8,030 nt of DNA from Clostridia bacterium. Lineage in GTDB: Bacteria; Bacillota; Clostridia; Christensenellales; CAG-314. Positions 1 to 6,232 of the stretch are shown one piece after another. The position numbers and the translations under genes are program-made. The notes under the pieces were generated by a model, which searched no databases, was not told the origin of the DNA, and worked only from the letters and a program-made list of their open reading frames with translations. The stretch covers positions 1 through 8,030 of the forward strand of contig JAFTNE010000190.1 in NCBI GenBank assembly GCA_017452035.1. The letters run 5' to 3'. The stretch's first letter is position 1. Each line of letters begins with the position of its first letter.

Positions 1-395
1 ATAAGCTGACGCATTGTGGATGCGCGCTTTACAATGGCGATGTACTCGTCAAAGTTTGCAGTGCTAGGCAACAACTCGTTCAAACGCAAAATGTAGTCGA
101 TATCGCCCACCTGTTCGAGCTTACCAATACGTCTAAGGTGGTCTACAACGGAGGCAAGGTTAACTGTGTTTACACTCAAACCCTCGCCAGACGTCTTGTG
201 AGACTGGTTGGAGATATCCTTCATTGCTTGGAAAATAATCTGGTGGTTGGGCTGGTAGAAATCTACAGCTTTGAGCTGTGCAATGATTTCCAACTGCATT
301 TCGGGACTGCGCAAAATACAGCAGAGGACGTTTTGTTCAGCCTCGACACTGTTTGGCATTGTTATTTGATTTTTGGGTTGTTCGTTGTTTGGCAT
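1..395 (-). CDS. dnaB: Replicative DNA helicase DnaB, N-terminal fragment (runs off left edge)
   Basis: This is the first 131 codons of the hexameric helicase that unwinds DNA at the replication fork and binds primase through its N-terminal domain. The family pattern is clear by reading: PNSVEAEQNVL at residues 14-24, then a helical region containing DFYQPNHQIIF, then VGDIDYILRLNELLPSTANF and EYIAIVKRASTMRQL, which is the standard DnaB N-terminal domain. The RecA-like ATPase domain would lie beyond the left edge. The start is the ATG at 393-395, because AGGAGG (401-406 on the plus strand as cctcct) sits 5 nt upstream. A second ATG, codon 13 at 357-359, lacks such a site. The first 12 residues (MPNNEQPKNQIT) are a polar extension before the usual family start. 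A promoter lies at 488-516. Family identity is confident; only the length is unknown. Confidence 0.93.
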   Translation of the reverse strand, partial: MPNNEQPKNQITMPNSVEAEQNVLCCILRSPEMQLEIIAQLKAVDFYQPNHQIIFQAMKDISNQSHKTSGEGLSVNTVNLASVVDHLRRIGKLEQVGDIDYILRLNELLPSTANFDEYIAIVKRASTMRQL

Positions 396-399
396 TGTT
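350..399 (-). repeat. 14-bp direct repeat carrying both candidate dnaB start codons
   Basis: The 14-mer AACAATGCCAAACA (minus strand) occurs twice, at 386-399 and 350-363. The copies are offset by exactly 36 nt, so both ATGs are in the same frame (codons 1 and 13). Only the first has a Shine-Dalgarno sequence. It looks like a short in-frame duplication of the gene's start. Confidence 0.75.
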
Positions 400-487
400 G
401 CCTCCTGTGTAACTCAAAATATGCAAAAAAGACATTACCCATCCTTTTTTGATGTGTAACGCTAGCAAATTTATTCTTCGTGATTTG

Positions 488-516
488 ATTATACTATTTT
501 TTTAAATATAAATCAA
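488..516 (-). promoter_or_regulatory. Vegetative promoter of dnaB
   Basis: On the minus strand, TTGATT (511-516) and a perfect TATAAT (488-493) are separated by exactly 17 nt. Predicted +1 is near 481, giving a leader of about 85 nt before the dnaB ATG at 395. A second TATAAT (516-521) overlaps the -35 but has no acceptable partner. Confidence 0.7.
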
Positions 517-523
517 TTATATA

Positions 524-541
524 TGGCAAAATTTTGCAAAA
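524..541 (-). promoter_or_regulatory. Extended TTTTGCAAAA palindromic motif upstream of dnaB promoter
   Basis: Read on the minus strand this is TTTTGCAAAATTTTGCCA. It contains a perfect 12-bp palindrome GCAAAATTTTGC (526-537) and two TTTGCAAA-like centres 10 bp apart. It lies 7 bp upstream of the dnaB -35 box, where an activator or repressor could bind. Related sites are at 3142-3159 and 6233-6250. The regulatory role is inference. Confidence 0.4.
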
Positions 542-570
542 AGAAACTGCCTTTTTGGATGCTTTTTTCA

Positions 571-619
571 ACAAAACAAAAATAGCAACCACAAAAATGC
601 AAATGCACACTGTGGTTGC
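571..619 (-). terminator. Rho-independent terminator of the PHP-vanW operon
   Basis: GCAACCACA (585-593) and TGTGGTTGC (611-619) form a perfect 9-bp stem with a 17-nt loop. On the minus strand the stem is followed by a T-rich run (571-584). It ends minus-strand transcription coming from the vanW gene and separates that operon from dnaB. Confidence 0.75.
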
Positions 620-848
620 GCGAAATTAATAATCGTTTTTTTGCAGTTGGATGCAAAAAGTTTTGTACAAATTGACAGTCCTGTTGCAACAAAAACTTGA
701 TACATAAAGGTCAAATAGCAATACCATTGCCACAAAACATCTTGCATTGTGCGTATTGGTGGAGTGATTAATAGTAGCATTGCCAAGCATCCATACCACC
801 GTGTACACAAGCTGTTTGTTTTGCAAAAAACCTTTAATTGCAAACAAT
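620..848. other. Gene-free stretch between the vanW tail and the terminator
   Basis: About 230 nt without a supported gene. Open frames of 73 and 91 codons exist on the minus strand, but they begin at poor starts with no ribosome binding site, overlap each other, and one runs through the terminator hairpin. A TTTTGCAAAA palindrome is at 819-828. No convincing promoter or tRNA was seen. It may be an unusually long 3' untranslated region or decayed sequence. Confidence 0.5.
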
Positions 849-1016
849 TTACTGTCCCAAGCTCAAATCTAACTGGGCAGAAAGGTTTTGCTCCGTACGC
901 TCAACGTAGCCACGAGCAACAATTTTATCCACCTTTTTGTAGGAGTTTTTTCGTATCAGTTTTGTTTCCACCAACTGGCAGTTTTTGTAATATTTGAGGT
1001 AATACTGCGTTTTTAC
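849..1016 (-). pseudogene. In-frame C-terminal tail of the vanW gene beyond an internal UGA
   Basis: Directly after the UGA at 1017-1019 the same frame stays open for 55 codons to a TAA at 849-851. The encoded tail includes VKTQYYLKYY, QLVETKLIRKNSYKKVDKI and VARGY. That matches the beta-rich closing segment of longer VanW-family proteins, where a Gly-Arg-Asn-Gly-like turn is followed by a strand, an 'NG' turn and a 'Y-x-P/K-V' strand. The residue at the UGA position would be expected to be Gly, one base change away (GGA to TGA). A further Gly-to-Cys change is plausible at KNC. The options are nonsense mutation, sequence error or stop-codon readthrough; translation of this tail is unproven. 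Confidence 0.6.
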
Positions 1017-2087
1017 TCAATTTCTACCACCTTTTACAACAAGTGTTTGGTCGGTGTACACCAGTTCGGGGTACTTGTCTTTGTCTACAATTTCCACCGT
1101 ATCAAAGGGAGTAACTTGGGTGATACTTTCTCGCTCGATGTGCCACTCGTTAGGCAGTCCAAAAACAACAAAAGTCACCGTTTTGTTTTGCACAAAACCT
1201 TGGATGTACACGGGTGAACCTGTATTGTTGACAAATGTCAAATCTGCGCCGGCATCACTTACCATGGCATCAAAACCGGGCAAAACGTAGTTTGATACCA
1301 GTGTATGCTGACATGCATTTGCAGTGAGTCCTGCAAGTAACAGTGCATTGTACAAAGTGGTAGATACCTGACAAACCCCTCCACCAACACCATCTACGTA
1401 TGCTCCGTCAACAATTACTTTGGCAGTTTTGTAACCATTTTCCTCGGTGCGCTTGCCCACCACTTGGTTGAAGGAAAACCCTTCCCCCACACCCACAACT
1501 GTGCCGTTGATTGCACTTGTTGCAAGGGCAATGTTATGGACGCGCTCGGCCGTGCTGTTTGGAAATGCCGTTGTAAAGGTTGCGCGTTTTGTTGTGCAAT
1601 GTTTTAGTTGCGCAACTGTCACAGCCTTGTCCACCATTATTGGCAAATGTATTGTTGCACCATTGTTTGCATATAGCAAGCTTTCAAATAATGCTTTTTT
1701 GTTGATGGAAACGCCATCGTTGCCAGCAAAATACCTAAAACCCTCCTTGTCAAAAACCACATACGCATCGCGTTTTTTGTGGCACACGTGTGCAAAAAAC
1801 TGCAATATGTCATCAAATCCCGGGAGGATGTAGTTGTACGTTTCTCCCTCTGAAAGAGGCAAAGTTTGCAAGTAGTTGTACAGTTCAATCTTGCTACTTT
1901 TACCAAGGTAGGCAACTTTGCTATCTGCCCTATTAAGGTAGTTTTGCATGTCGTACACAAAGGTTTTGCCATTATGTTCAATGGTTGCTTTGACACACCA
2001 CGGATGGCTTTGTGCCTGTGCTGGGTAACAAAAAACGCCCACAAAAATTGTGAGCGTAAGTAAAGTTATCAAAAGAGTTTTTTTCAT
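1017..2087 (-). CDS. Secreted VanW-domain protein, ending at an in-frame UGA
   Basis: A 356-residue protein with a signal peptide: KK at residues 2-3, a hydrophobic core over about residues 4-20, and a likely cut after AQA near residue 25. The VanW domain spans about residues 171-311, with family hallmarks FPNSTAERVHNI (175-186), GEGFSFNQVVG (201-211), GGGVCQVSTTLYNA (235-248), the HTLVSNY segment (261-267) and GFDAMV (271-276). The preceding region (about 30-160) resembles the substrate- or peptidoglycan-associated region of larger VanW proteins, but I cannot name it. VanW occurs in some vancomycin-resistance clusters; its biochemical function is not settled, and no van genes are nearby, so this should not be read as a resistance gene. 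Its ATG overlaps the PHP gene stop as ATGA and has only a weak ribosome binding site, which suggests translational coupling. The frame continues past the UGA to 849, so the protein may be truncated. Confidence 0.85.
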   Translation of the reverse strand: MKKTLLITLLTLTIFVGVFCYPAQAQSHPWCVKATIEHNGKTFVYDMQNYLNRADSKVAYLGKSSKIELYNYLQTLPLSEGETYNYILPGFDDILQFFAHVCHKKRDAYVVFDKEGFRYFAGNDGVSINKKALFESLLYANNGATIHLPIMVDKAVTVAQLKHCTTKRATFTTAFPNSTAERVHNIALATSAINGTVVGVGEGFSFNQVVGKRTEENGYKTAKVIVDGAYVDGVGGGVCQVSTTLYNALLLAGLTANACQHTLVSNYVLPGFDAMVSDAGADLTFVNNTGSPVYIQGFVQNKTVTFVVFGLPNEWHIERESITQVTPFDTVEIVDKDKYPELVYTDQTLVVKGGRN

Positions 2088-2893
2088 ATTCCCAAAATTT
2101 TGCGGGTGTAACTAGATGGTACAAAGCTTTTTGTTCCCAGTTCCACGCCGTGAACGTAGTCGTGGAAGTCGGAGCCACCCGTTACAACCAGTTTGTATTT
2201 TTTAGCCATTTTGCTGTAAAACATTCGCTCAGCATTATTATGGGTAAAATACTGCGCCTCAATACCCCCAAGACCTGCCAATACCAAAGGTTTTAGGAAT
2301 TTTTCAAAACTATTGAAGGGAATTTTGAGTTGTTTTGGGTGTGCCAACACTGGGATACCACCATAACGAAGGATAAATTGAATACCCTCTACCGGTGTTA
2401 GGCGTTTGGTTTGTACGTAGCAACTGCAACCAGTGCCAAGGTACTTTTCAAACACTTCGGGAACGCTTTGGCAAAAACCTATTTTTACCATTTCGCGCGC
2501 CAAAACGCCACGACCAACGGAGCCTTGTTGTTCCAGTTTGTCCAGGTCAATTACGCAACCAATTTCGGCAAGTTTTTGTACGATAAGTCGGTTGCGCTCC
2601 TTGCGCATGTTGGCAATTTTTGCTATTTCTTCGGCAAAACCTGGAGCGTTGTAGTCGATGTTGTAGCCCAAAATATGCACTTCGCCAGGGCCAACGCAAG
2701 ACAATTCCACACCAACAATATAGCCAATACCAATTTGTTTGGCATAGGCAACAATTTCGTCAGTGCTTTCCATTGTGTCGTGGTCAGTCAAAGATATATA
2801 AGTCAAACCCCTTTGCTTGGCTAAATCCAATACTTCCTTTGGGGCAAAAAGACCGTCCGACCTATTTGTGTGGATGTGTAAATCGTATTTCAT
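2084..2893 (-). CDS. PHP-domain phosphoesterase, TrpH/YciV (RNase AM)-like
   Basis: A 269-residue metal-dependent hydrolase of the PHP superfamily. The nine expected metal ligands can be read: H6 and H8 (DLHIHT), D13, H38 (TDHDT), E63 (GVELS), H73 (VHILGYN), H185 (VLAHP), D242 and H244 (GSDFHD). Length and the arrangement of a helical insert (about residues 85-165) between the two PHP halves fit the TrpH/YciV group. Characterised members hydrolyse nucleotide phosphates or degrade short RNA 5' to 3'. Substrate here is inferred only from family. The insert reads GRGVLAREM where relatives, from memory, often have R-P/T-H at this point. The start is fixed by the typical N-terminus MKYDLHIH, yet no ribosome binding site precedes it. 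The promoter at 2900-2928 puts +1 on the ATG itself. The gene overlaps vanW by 4 nt and is probably its co-transcribed partner. Confidence 0.9.
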   Translation of the reverse strand: MKYDLHIHTNRSDGLFAPKEVLDLAKQRGLTYISLTDHDTMESTDEIVAYAKQIGIGYIVGVELSCVGPGEVHILGYNIDYNAPGFAEEIAKIANMRKERNRLIVQKLAEIGCVIDLDKLEQQGSVGRGVLAREMVKIGFCQSVPEVFEKYLGTGCSCYVQTKRLTPVEGIQFILRYGGIPVLAHPKQLKIPFNSFEKFLKPLVLAGLGGIEAQYFTHNNAERMFYSKMAKKYKLVVTGGSDFHDYVHGVELGTKSFVPSSYTRKILGI

Positions 2894-2899
2894 AACTAA

Positions 2900-2928
2900 A
2901 TATTAGCAAAAAATGGCACAATTGTCAA
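2900..2928 (-). promoter_or_regulatory. Consensus promoter giving a leaderless PHP-vanW mRNA
   Basis: On the minus strand, TTGACA (2923-2928), a 17-nt spacer and TAATAT (2900-2905) are followed by only six bases (TTAGTT) before the PHP ATG (2891-2893). The canonical +1 therefore falls on the A of ATG. No Shine-Dalgarno sequence fits in the gap. Confidence 0.75.
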
Positions 2929-3156
2929 GGTGTAATGTATCCAAATAGTAAAAGCATGGTTGTTAAACAACAATTTGACATTTGTTTTTTGAGAACAACA
3001 GCTACGCCACTTAGGTATCGCAGGTAAAAGAAAGATTGCATACCCTACCAATTGAAGGATAAAATACACCACCTGAGCCACTACACGACTTTTGCAAAAA
3101 GCATAGCGTGTTTTGTTGACAACAATTACTTTGCCATTGACTTTTGCAAAAATTTG
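2929..3156. other. Intergenic stretch upstream of the PHP promoter
   Basis: No supported gene. An 88-codon minus-strand frame begins at a TTG inside the terminator's T-run and includes the PHP promoter, so it is not credible. Two TTTTGCAAAA palindromes lie at 3090-3099 and 3142-3151. The second extends to an 18-bp form, TTTTGCAAAAATTTGCAA (3142-3159). Confidence 0.5.
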
Positions 3157-3193
3157 CAACAAAAAAGCAGACCAAACAAGTCAGTCTGCTTTT
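3157..3193 (-). terminator. Rho-independent terminator of the surface-protein gene
   Basis: AAAAGCAGAC (3163-3172) and GTCTGCTTTT (3184-3193) form a perfect 10-bp stem with an 11-nt loop. On the minus strand the stem runs into six consecutive T. It lies 12 nt past the TAA of the surface-protein gene (3206-3208). Confidence 0.85.
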
Positions 3194-3205
3194 GATTGTG
3201 AGTTA

Positions 3206-4219
3206 TTATTTGTTGTCGGAGTCAGTTGGTGTTTCGGTGTAAACAACGCGTGTTGGTTCTTCCTTTTTGGGTTTAATCAAAAGGAGAACAACAATACCTG
3301 CAAGGGAAAGACCTGCAACAATGTACAAAACAATTTTTACAACGTCAACTTTCTTTCCCTCTTCAACGTCTTCTGTATTAGCGTTTACTTTGAGCTCAAC
3401 AACAAGTTCTTCGCTTCCATAACCATATGCGTCAGTAGCTTTGAAAACAATTTTGTAGGTAGCCTTGTCCAAGACGTCGTCAGCTGTTGGTGTAATTGTA
3501 CCACTAGCAATATCCTTGCCTTCGTAGCTCTCACTGAGACCGTCAACACTGCTGTAAACTTCTACATATTGACCATTGATAAGTTTTTGGATAACAAAAG
3601 TTGTTGTGCAAGATGAGCTATCTGTTACTTTTACGTTTGAAGAGCTTGTGCTAATTGTGTAAGCTTTGCCAACTGTAAGACCATCCGATGCCTTGTCTGC
3701 GAGTGTTGTACCAACTTCCAATGTGGGAGCTGTTGTATCAACAACATAGAAAAGGAATGTGTTTGTTTTCACAGTAACTTCTTCGGCGTCAGCTGATGGT
3801 TTGTATGTTGCGCTGTAACGGAAAGCGACCCAACCAGAAAGTTTGAGATTGAAGTTTGTTCCACCAGCGGCAACAACAAGTGTCTTTTCGTCGTCTACCC
3901 AGTTATCTTCGTATCTAATGTCGCCTGTGCAGTATTCAAGACGAACTGTGTCGTACTGAGCATTTTTGTCGTAGCCTTCATCGCCAAACATAGCAAAGTT
4001 GATGCCAATAAAAACGTCTTTTACGTTTTGTGTAGTTGTAAGCCAAACTTTGAAGCTTGCGGAGTCTTCAAGGAAGGTATCAGTATCAACCAAAGTCATC
4101 AAAGCATCATTGTTTACAGTAACTGTACGAGCTGTATCATCAGCAAAAGCTACTGCAGAAAGAGCAAAAACACTAACCAAAAGTGTAAGTGCAATAATCA
4201 AACTAAAAATCTTTTTCAC
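3206..4219 (-). CDS. Predicted membrane-anchored surface protein of unknown function
   Basis: A 337-residue protein I do not recognise as a named family. It starts at a GTG (4217-4219), chosen because GGAGG (4226-4230) lies 6 nt upstream and a signal peptide begins there. The signal peptide is KK followed by a long hydrophobic stretch ending AVAFA near residue 26, with mature DDTARTV after it. The middle is rich in Thr, Ser, Val and Asp with alternating hydrophobic residues, as in beta-sandwich (Ig-like or cadherin-like) extracellular domains; one segment reads YKIVFKATDAYGYGSEELVVEL. A single transmembrane helix (about 293-315) precedes a short KPKK-led charged cytoplasmic tail. There is no LPxTG sorting signal. 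It stands alone, with its own strong promoter, structured leader and terminator, and ends with tandem stops TAA TAA. These features suggest high expression. Fold and role are inference. Confidence 0.85.
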   Translation of the reverse strand: MKKIFSLIIALTLLVSVFALSAVAFADDTARTVTVNNDALMTLVDTDTFLEDSASFKVWLTTTQNVKDVFIGINFAMFGDEGYDKNAQYDTVRLEYCTGDIRYEDNWVDDEKTLVVAAGGTNFNLKLSGWVAFRYSATYKPSADAEEVTVKTNTFLFYVVDTTAPTLEVGTTLADKASDGLTVGKAYTISTSSSNVKVTDSSSCTTTFVIQKLINGQYVEVYSSVDGLSESYEGKDIASGTITPTADDVLDKATYKIVFKATDAYGYGSEELVVELKVNANTEDVEEGKKVDVVKIVLYIVAGLSLAGIVVLLLIKPKKEEPTRVVYTETPTDSDNK

Positions 4220-4232
4220 GATATTCCTCCAA

Positions 4233-4275
4233 AGGGCGCGTGGCCCTCGATTTGTTGTGGGGGCATTCCACCACA
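4233..4275 (-). promoter_or_regulatory. Structured 5' leader with two hairpins before the GTG start
   Basis: Hairpin 1: CCACCACA/TGTGGGGG arms at 4268-4275 and 4256-4263 (8 bp, one mismatch, 4-nt loop), starting about 4 nt from the predicted mRNA 5' end (+1 near 4279). Hairpin 2: AGGGC/GCCCT arms at 4233-4237 and 4243-4247 (5-nt loop), ending 2 nt before the GGAGG ribosome binding site. The likely roles are mRNA stabilisation and control of translation initiation, by inference. Confidence 0.5.
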
Positions 4276-4285
4276 TTATGCATTT

Positions 4286-4315
4286 ATTTTACCCCAAAGG
4301 CCCCCTTCTTGTCAA
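4286..4315 (-). promoter_or_regulatory. Promoter of the surface-protein gene
   Basis: On the minus strand, TTGACA (4310-4315) and TAAAAT (4286-4291) are separated by 18 nt. The spacer is unusually G-rich (AAGGGGGCC followed by TTTGGGG). Predicted +1 is near 4279, giving a 60-nt leader. Confidence 0.7.
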
Positions 4316-4390
4316 CGATTTGGCACAACATAATAATTAATATAATAGCTAAATTTTGCTCTTTTATCACTTTTGTAGACGGTTTTGCCC

Positions 4391-4438
4391 AACAAAACAA
4401 AAAGAGATAACAACCTTTGTAAATAACGTTGCTATCTC
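4391..4438 (-). terminator. Rho-independent terminator of the methyltransferase-pseudouridine synthase operon
   Basis: Arms GAGATAACAAC (4404-4414) and GTTGCTATCTC (4428-4438) pair over 11 bp. The one mismatch on the plus strand becomes a G-U wobble in minus-strand RNA, so the structure is intact in that direction. It is followed on the minus strand by TTTTTGTTTTGTT (4391-4403). It lies about 140 nt past the pseudouridine synthase stop; the stretch between (4439-4575) shows nothing I can identify. Confidence 0.75.
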
Positions 4439-4575
4439 GTTGGTTTGCAATATAAAAATATTAACGTCTTGCGAAAGATACTTTACCCTTTCAAATTTTA
4501 CTATTCAAAGGTTAAGTGTGTATGTCAAATGTTACACAAGTATCAAAAAAACAAAAACGTCACGCAATTTTTGCA

Positions 4576-5358
4576 TTAGTCCAAGTTTTGCACAGTGTGT
4601 GGCTTTGTGTAAAGTGGGATGCCGTCATCCTCACTGTCGTTGCCAAAGTGCTCTACGTGCTTGGCAATGTCAAACTGTGTCCAAGGTTGTTTTTGTGGTG
4701 GGTAGGCAACAAACACCATGTGTTCCTTAGAAATTGGGTGTTCAAACTCCAACCTGTATGCCCAAAGCGCAAGGTTGTGACCACGTCCCAAAACGTCACC
4801 ACCGTAGCGCATATCTCCCCAAACAGGGCTGTTGATAGCAGAAAATTGCACACGAATTTGGTGCGAACGACCTGTGCCAAGTTGCACTTTTACCAGTGAC
4901 GTTGTTTCGGCAACTTCAAACACTTCGTAACTAAGTTCTGCACGCTTTGCATCGTGGTCGCCAAAGGTTGCAACGTACACGTTGTTTGTTAGTGCGTTTT
5001 TCTTGAGATAGTTTACAAGCGTACCCTTGCGATCAACTGGGCTACCAAGTACCGTTGTAAGGTATTGTTTTGTCATTTCACGGTCAGCAATTTGCTTACT
5101 TAGACGCTCTGCCGACTTGCTGTTTTTTGCAAATACCATCACGCCACCCGTTGGACGGTCAAGGCGATGAACAAGTCCCAAGTAAACGTTACCTGGCTTG
5201 TTGTATTTTTCTTTGATATAGCTTTTTAGCAGTGTCAACAAGTCCAAGTCACCACTGGAATCGGCCTGACTGGGCATGTTTTGTGGTTTTACTACCACCA
5301 AAATTGCGTTGTCTTCGTGAAGGATGGTTACGTCATCCATTGTAAAGTTTTTAGCCAT
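4576..5358 (-). CDS. RluA-family rRNA/tRNA pseudouridine synthase
   Basis: A 260-residue enzyme that isomerises specific uridines in structured RNA to pseudouridine. The catalytic motif HRLDRPTGG (residues 64-72) contains the nucleophile Asp67; most relatives have TSG where this has TGG. A second family motif, GTGRSHQIRVQF followed by VWGDMRYGG, is in the C-terminal half. There is no N-terminal S4 RNA-binding domain, so this is the short RluA type rather than RluD-like with S4; the target uridine cannot be told from sequence. The start is the ATG at 5356-5358, with AAGGAG (5365-5370) 6 nt upstream and the typical VTILHEDNAILVVVKP opening; in-frame codons further upstream lack these. It overlaps the end of the methyltransferase by 8 nt and its ribosome binding site lies inside that gene, indicating one operon with coupled translation. 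Confidence 0.9.
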   Translation of the reverse strand: MAKNFTMDDVTILHEDNAILVVVKPQNMPSQADSSGDLDLLTLLKSYIKEKYNKPGNVYLGLVHRLDRPTGGVMVFAKNSKSAERLSKQIADREMTKQYLTTVLGSPVDRKGTLVNYLKKNALTNNVYVATFGDHDAKRAELSYEVFEVAETTSLVKVQLGTGRSHQIRVQFSAINSPVWGDMRYGGDVLGRGHNLALWAYRLEFEHPISKEHMVFVAYPPQKQPWTQFDIAKHVEHFGNDSEDDGIPLYTKPHTVQNLD

Positions 5359-6223
5359 TTTTTGCTCCTTTTGCTGTAAAAAGTCCACTTGCGCCACAGG
5401 GAAGAACAATACCTTCGTCCGTTGGCAGACAAACTTCGTATGCGCAAACGTCACCATCGCGCTTGATGGAACGTTTCAAAATGTTAGATAGAACTGCAGG
5501 TTGCAAGCCTGTTGTATAGCTGTTGATAAGTACAAACAATGGATTGTCGGACAGAACCTCTGCACAAAGCTCTACAAAGTCGCAGATATCTTGTTCAATT
5601 TTCCACACTTCTCCGTTCGCTCCACGGCCGTAGCTTGGTGGGTCCATGATGATAGCATCATACTTTTTGCCACGCTTGATTTCCCTTTTGACAAACTTAC
5701 GGCAGTCGTCAACAATGTAACGGATGGGTTTGTCGGCAAGGCCGGAAAGTGTTACGTTTTCACGTGCGCGCTCCACCATGTTTTTGGCTGCATCCACGTG
5801 ACAAACGCTTGCGCCAGCACTTGCGCAGGCAACTGTTGCACCACCAGTATAGGCAAACAAGTTCAACACGTTTATTGGACGGTTGGCGTTTTTGATGAGG
5901 TCTATCATCATTGCCCAGTTGACAGCTTGCTCGGGAAACAAACCTGTGTGCTTAAATCCCATTGGCTTGACAGAAAAGGTCAAATCGCGCCAAGAAACCT
6001 TCCACTCATCAGGAATTTTACGATTGTACTCCCAGTGGCCACCACCTGTACTCGAACGCAAGTATCTTGCATCGGGGCGAACAATTGTATGTAGTGGCTT
6101 TTGCGCATGCCAAATAACTTGTGGGTCGGGGCGTAGCAAAACCACGTCCTTCCAACGCTCAAGCTTTTCGCCGTCACCCGTGGCTATGATTTGGTAATCT
6201 TTCCATTCGTTGTTGAGTTTCAT
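5351..6223 (-). CDS. Class I SAM-dependent methyltransferase, RlmI/RlmK-like
   Basis: A 290-residue S-adenosylmethionine-dependent methyltransferase, probably acting on 23S rRNA. The SAM-binding motif I is VLNLFAYTGGAT (119-130), the acidic residue after strand 2 is D144, and the active-site motif is IIMDPPSYGRG (191-201), as in the RlmI/RlmK (COG1092-like) group. The N-terminal 90 residues (WKDY through FKHTGLFPEQ, Trp-rich) match the lead-in of that group rather than a clear PUA domain. The start is the ATG at 6221-6223, with AGGA (6230-6233) 6 nt upstream. An in-frame TTG at 6250 would add nine residues and is less likely. All eight Trp codons are TGG, which argues against UGA recoding in this genome. 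It is co-transcribed with the overlapping pseudouridine synthase, forming an RNA-modification operon. The exact base modified is not deducible. Confidence 0.87.
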   Translation of the reverse strand: MKLNNEWKDYQIIATGDGEKLERWKDVVLLRPDPQVIWHAQKPLHTIVRPDARYLRSSTGGGHWEYNRKIPDEWKVSWRDLTFSVKPMGFKHTGLFPEQAVNWAMMIDLIKNANRPINVLNLFAYTGGATVACASAGASVCHVDAAKNMVERARENVTLSGLADKPIRYIVDDCRKFVKREIKRGKKYDAIIMDPPSYGRGANGEVWKIEQDICDFVELCAEVLSDNPLFVLINSYTTGLQPAVLSNILKRSIKRDGDVCAYEVCLPTDEGIVLPCGASGLFTAKGAKNG

Positions 6224-6232
6224 GTCCGTTCC

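Noticed and set aside
568..847. Overlapping 91- and 73-codon minus-strand frames between vanW and dnaB
   Set aside because: Poor TTG/ATG starts without ribosome binding sites, Cys/Trp-rich composition unlike the other genes, and one frame reads through the terminator hairpin.
1017..1019. UGA reassigned to Trp or Gly genome-wide
   Set aside because: Trp codons I checked are TGG (eight in the methyltransferase alone), no other gene contains an in-frame UGA, and the PHP gene ends at UGA in a normal ATGA overlap.
1017..2087. Vancomycin resistance determinant
   Set aside because: A VanW domain alone does not give resistance, and no van ligase, dehydrogenase, dipeptidase or regulator is in the window.
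2896..3162. 88-codon minus-strand frame upstream of the PHP gene
   Set aside because: Starts at a TTG in the T-run of a terminator, has no ribosome binding site, and contains the PHP promoter; the composition looks like translated intergenic DNA.
3113..3616. Long plus-strand frame opposite the surface-protein gene
   Set aside because: Antisense shadow of a gene with a clear signal peptide, start site and promoter on the other strand.
4309..4346. Possible plus-strand promoter (TTGTCA with TAATAA, and a TATAAT at 4341-4346)
   Set aside because: No plus-strand gene or ribosome binding site follows; AT-rich sequence makes -10-like matches common.
5501..6094. 197-codon plus-strand frame opposite the methyltransferase
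   Set aside because: Antisense shadow; the minus-strand frame has recognisable SAM-binding and catalytic motifs.
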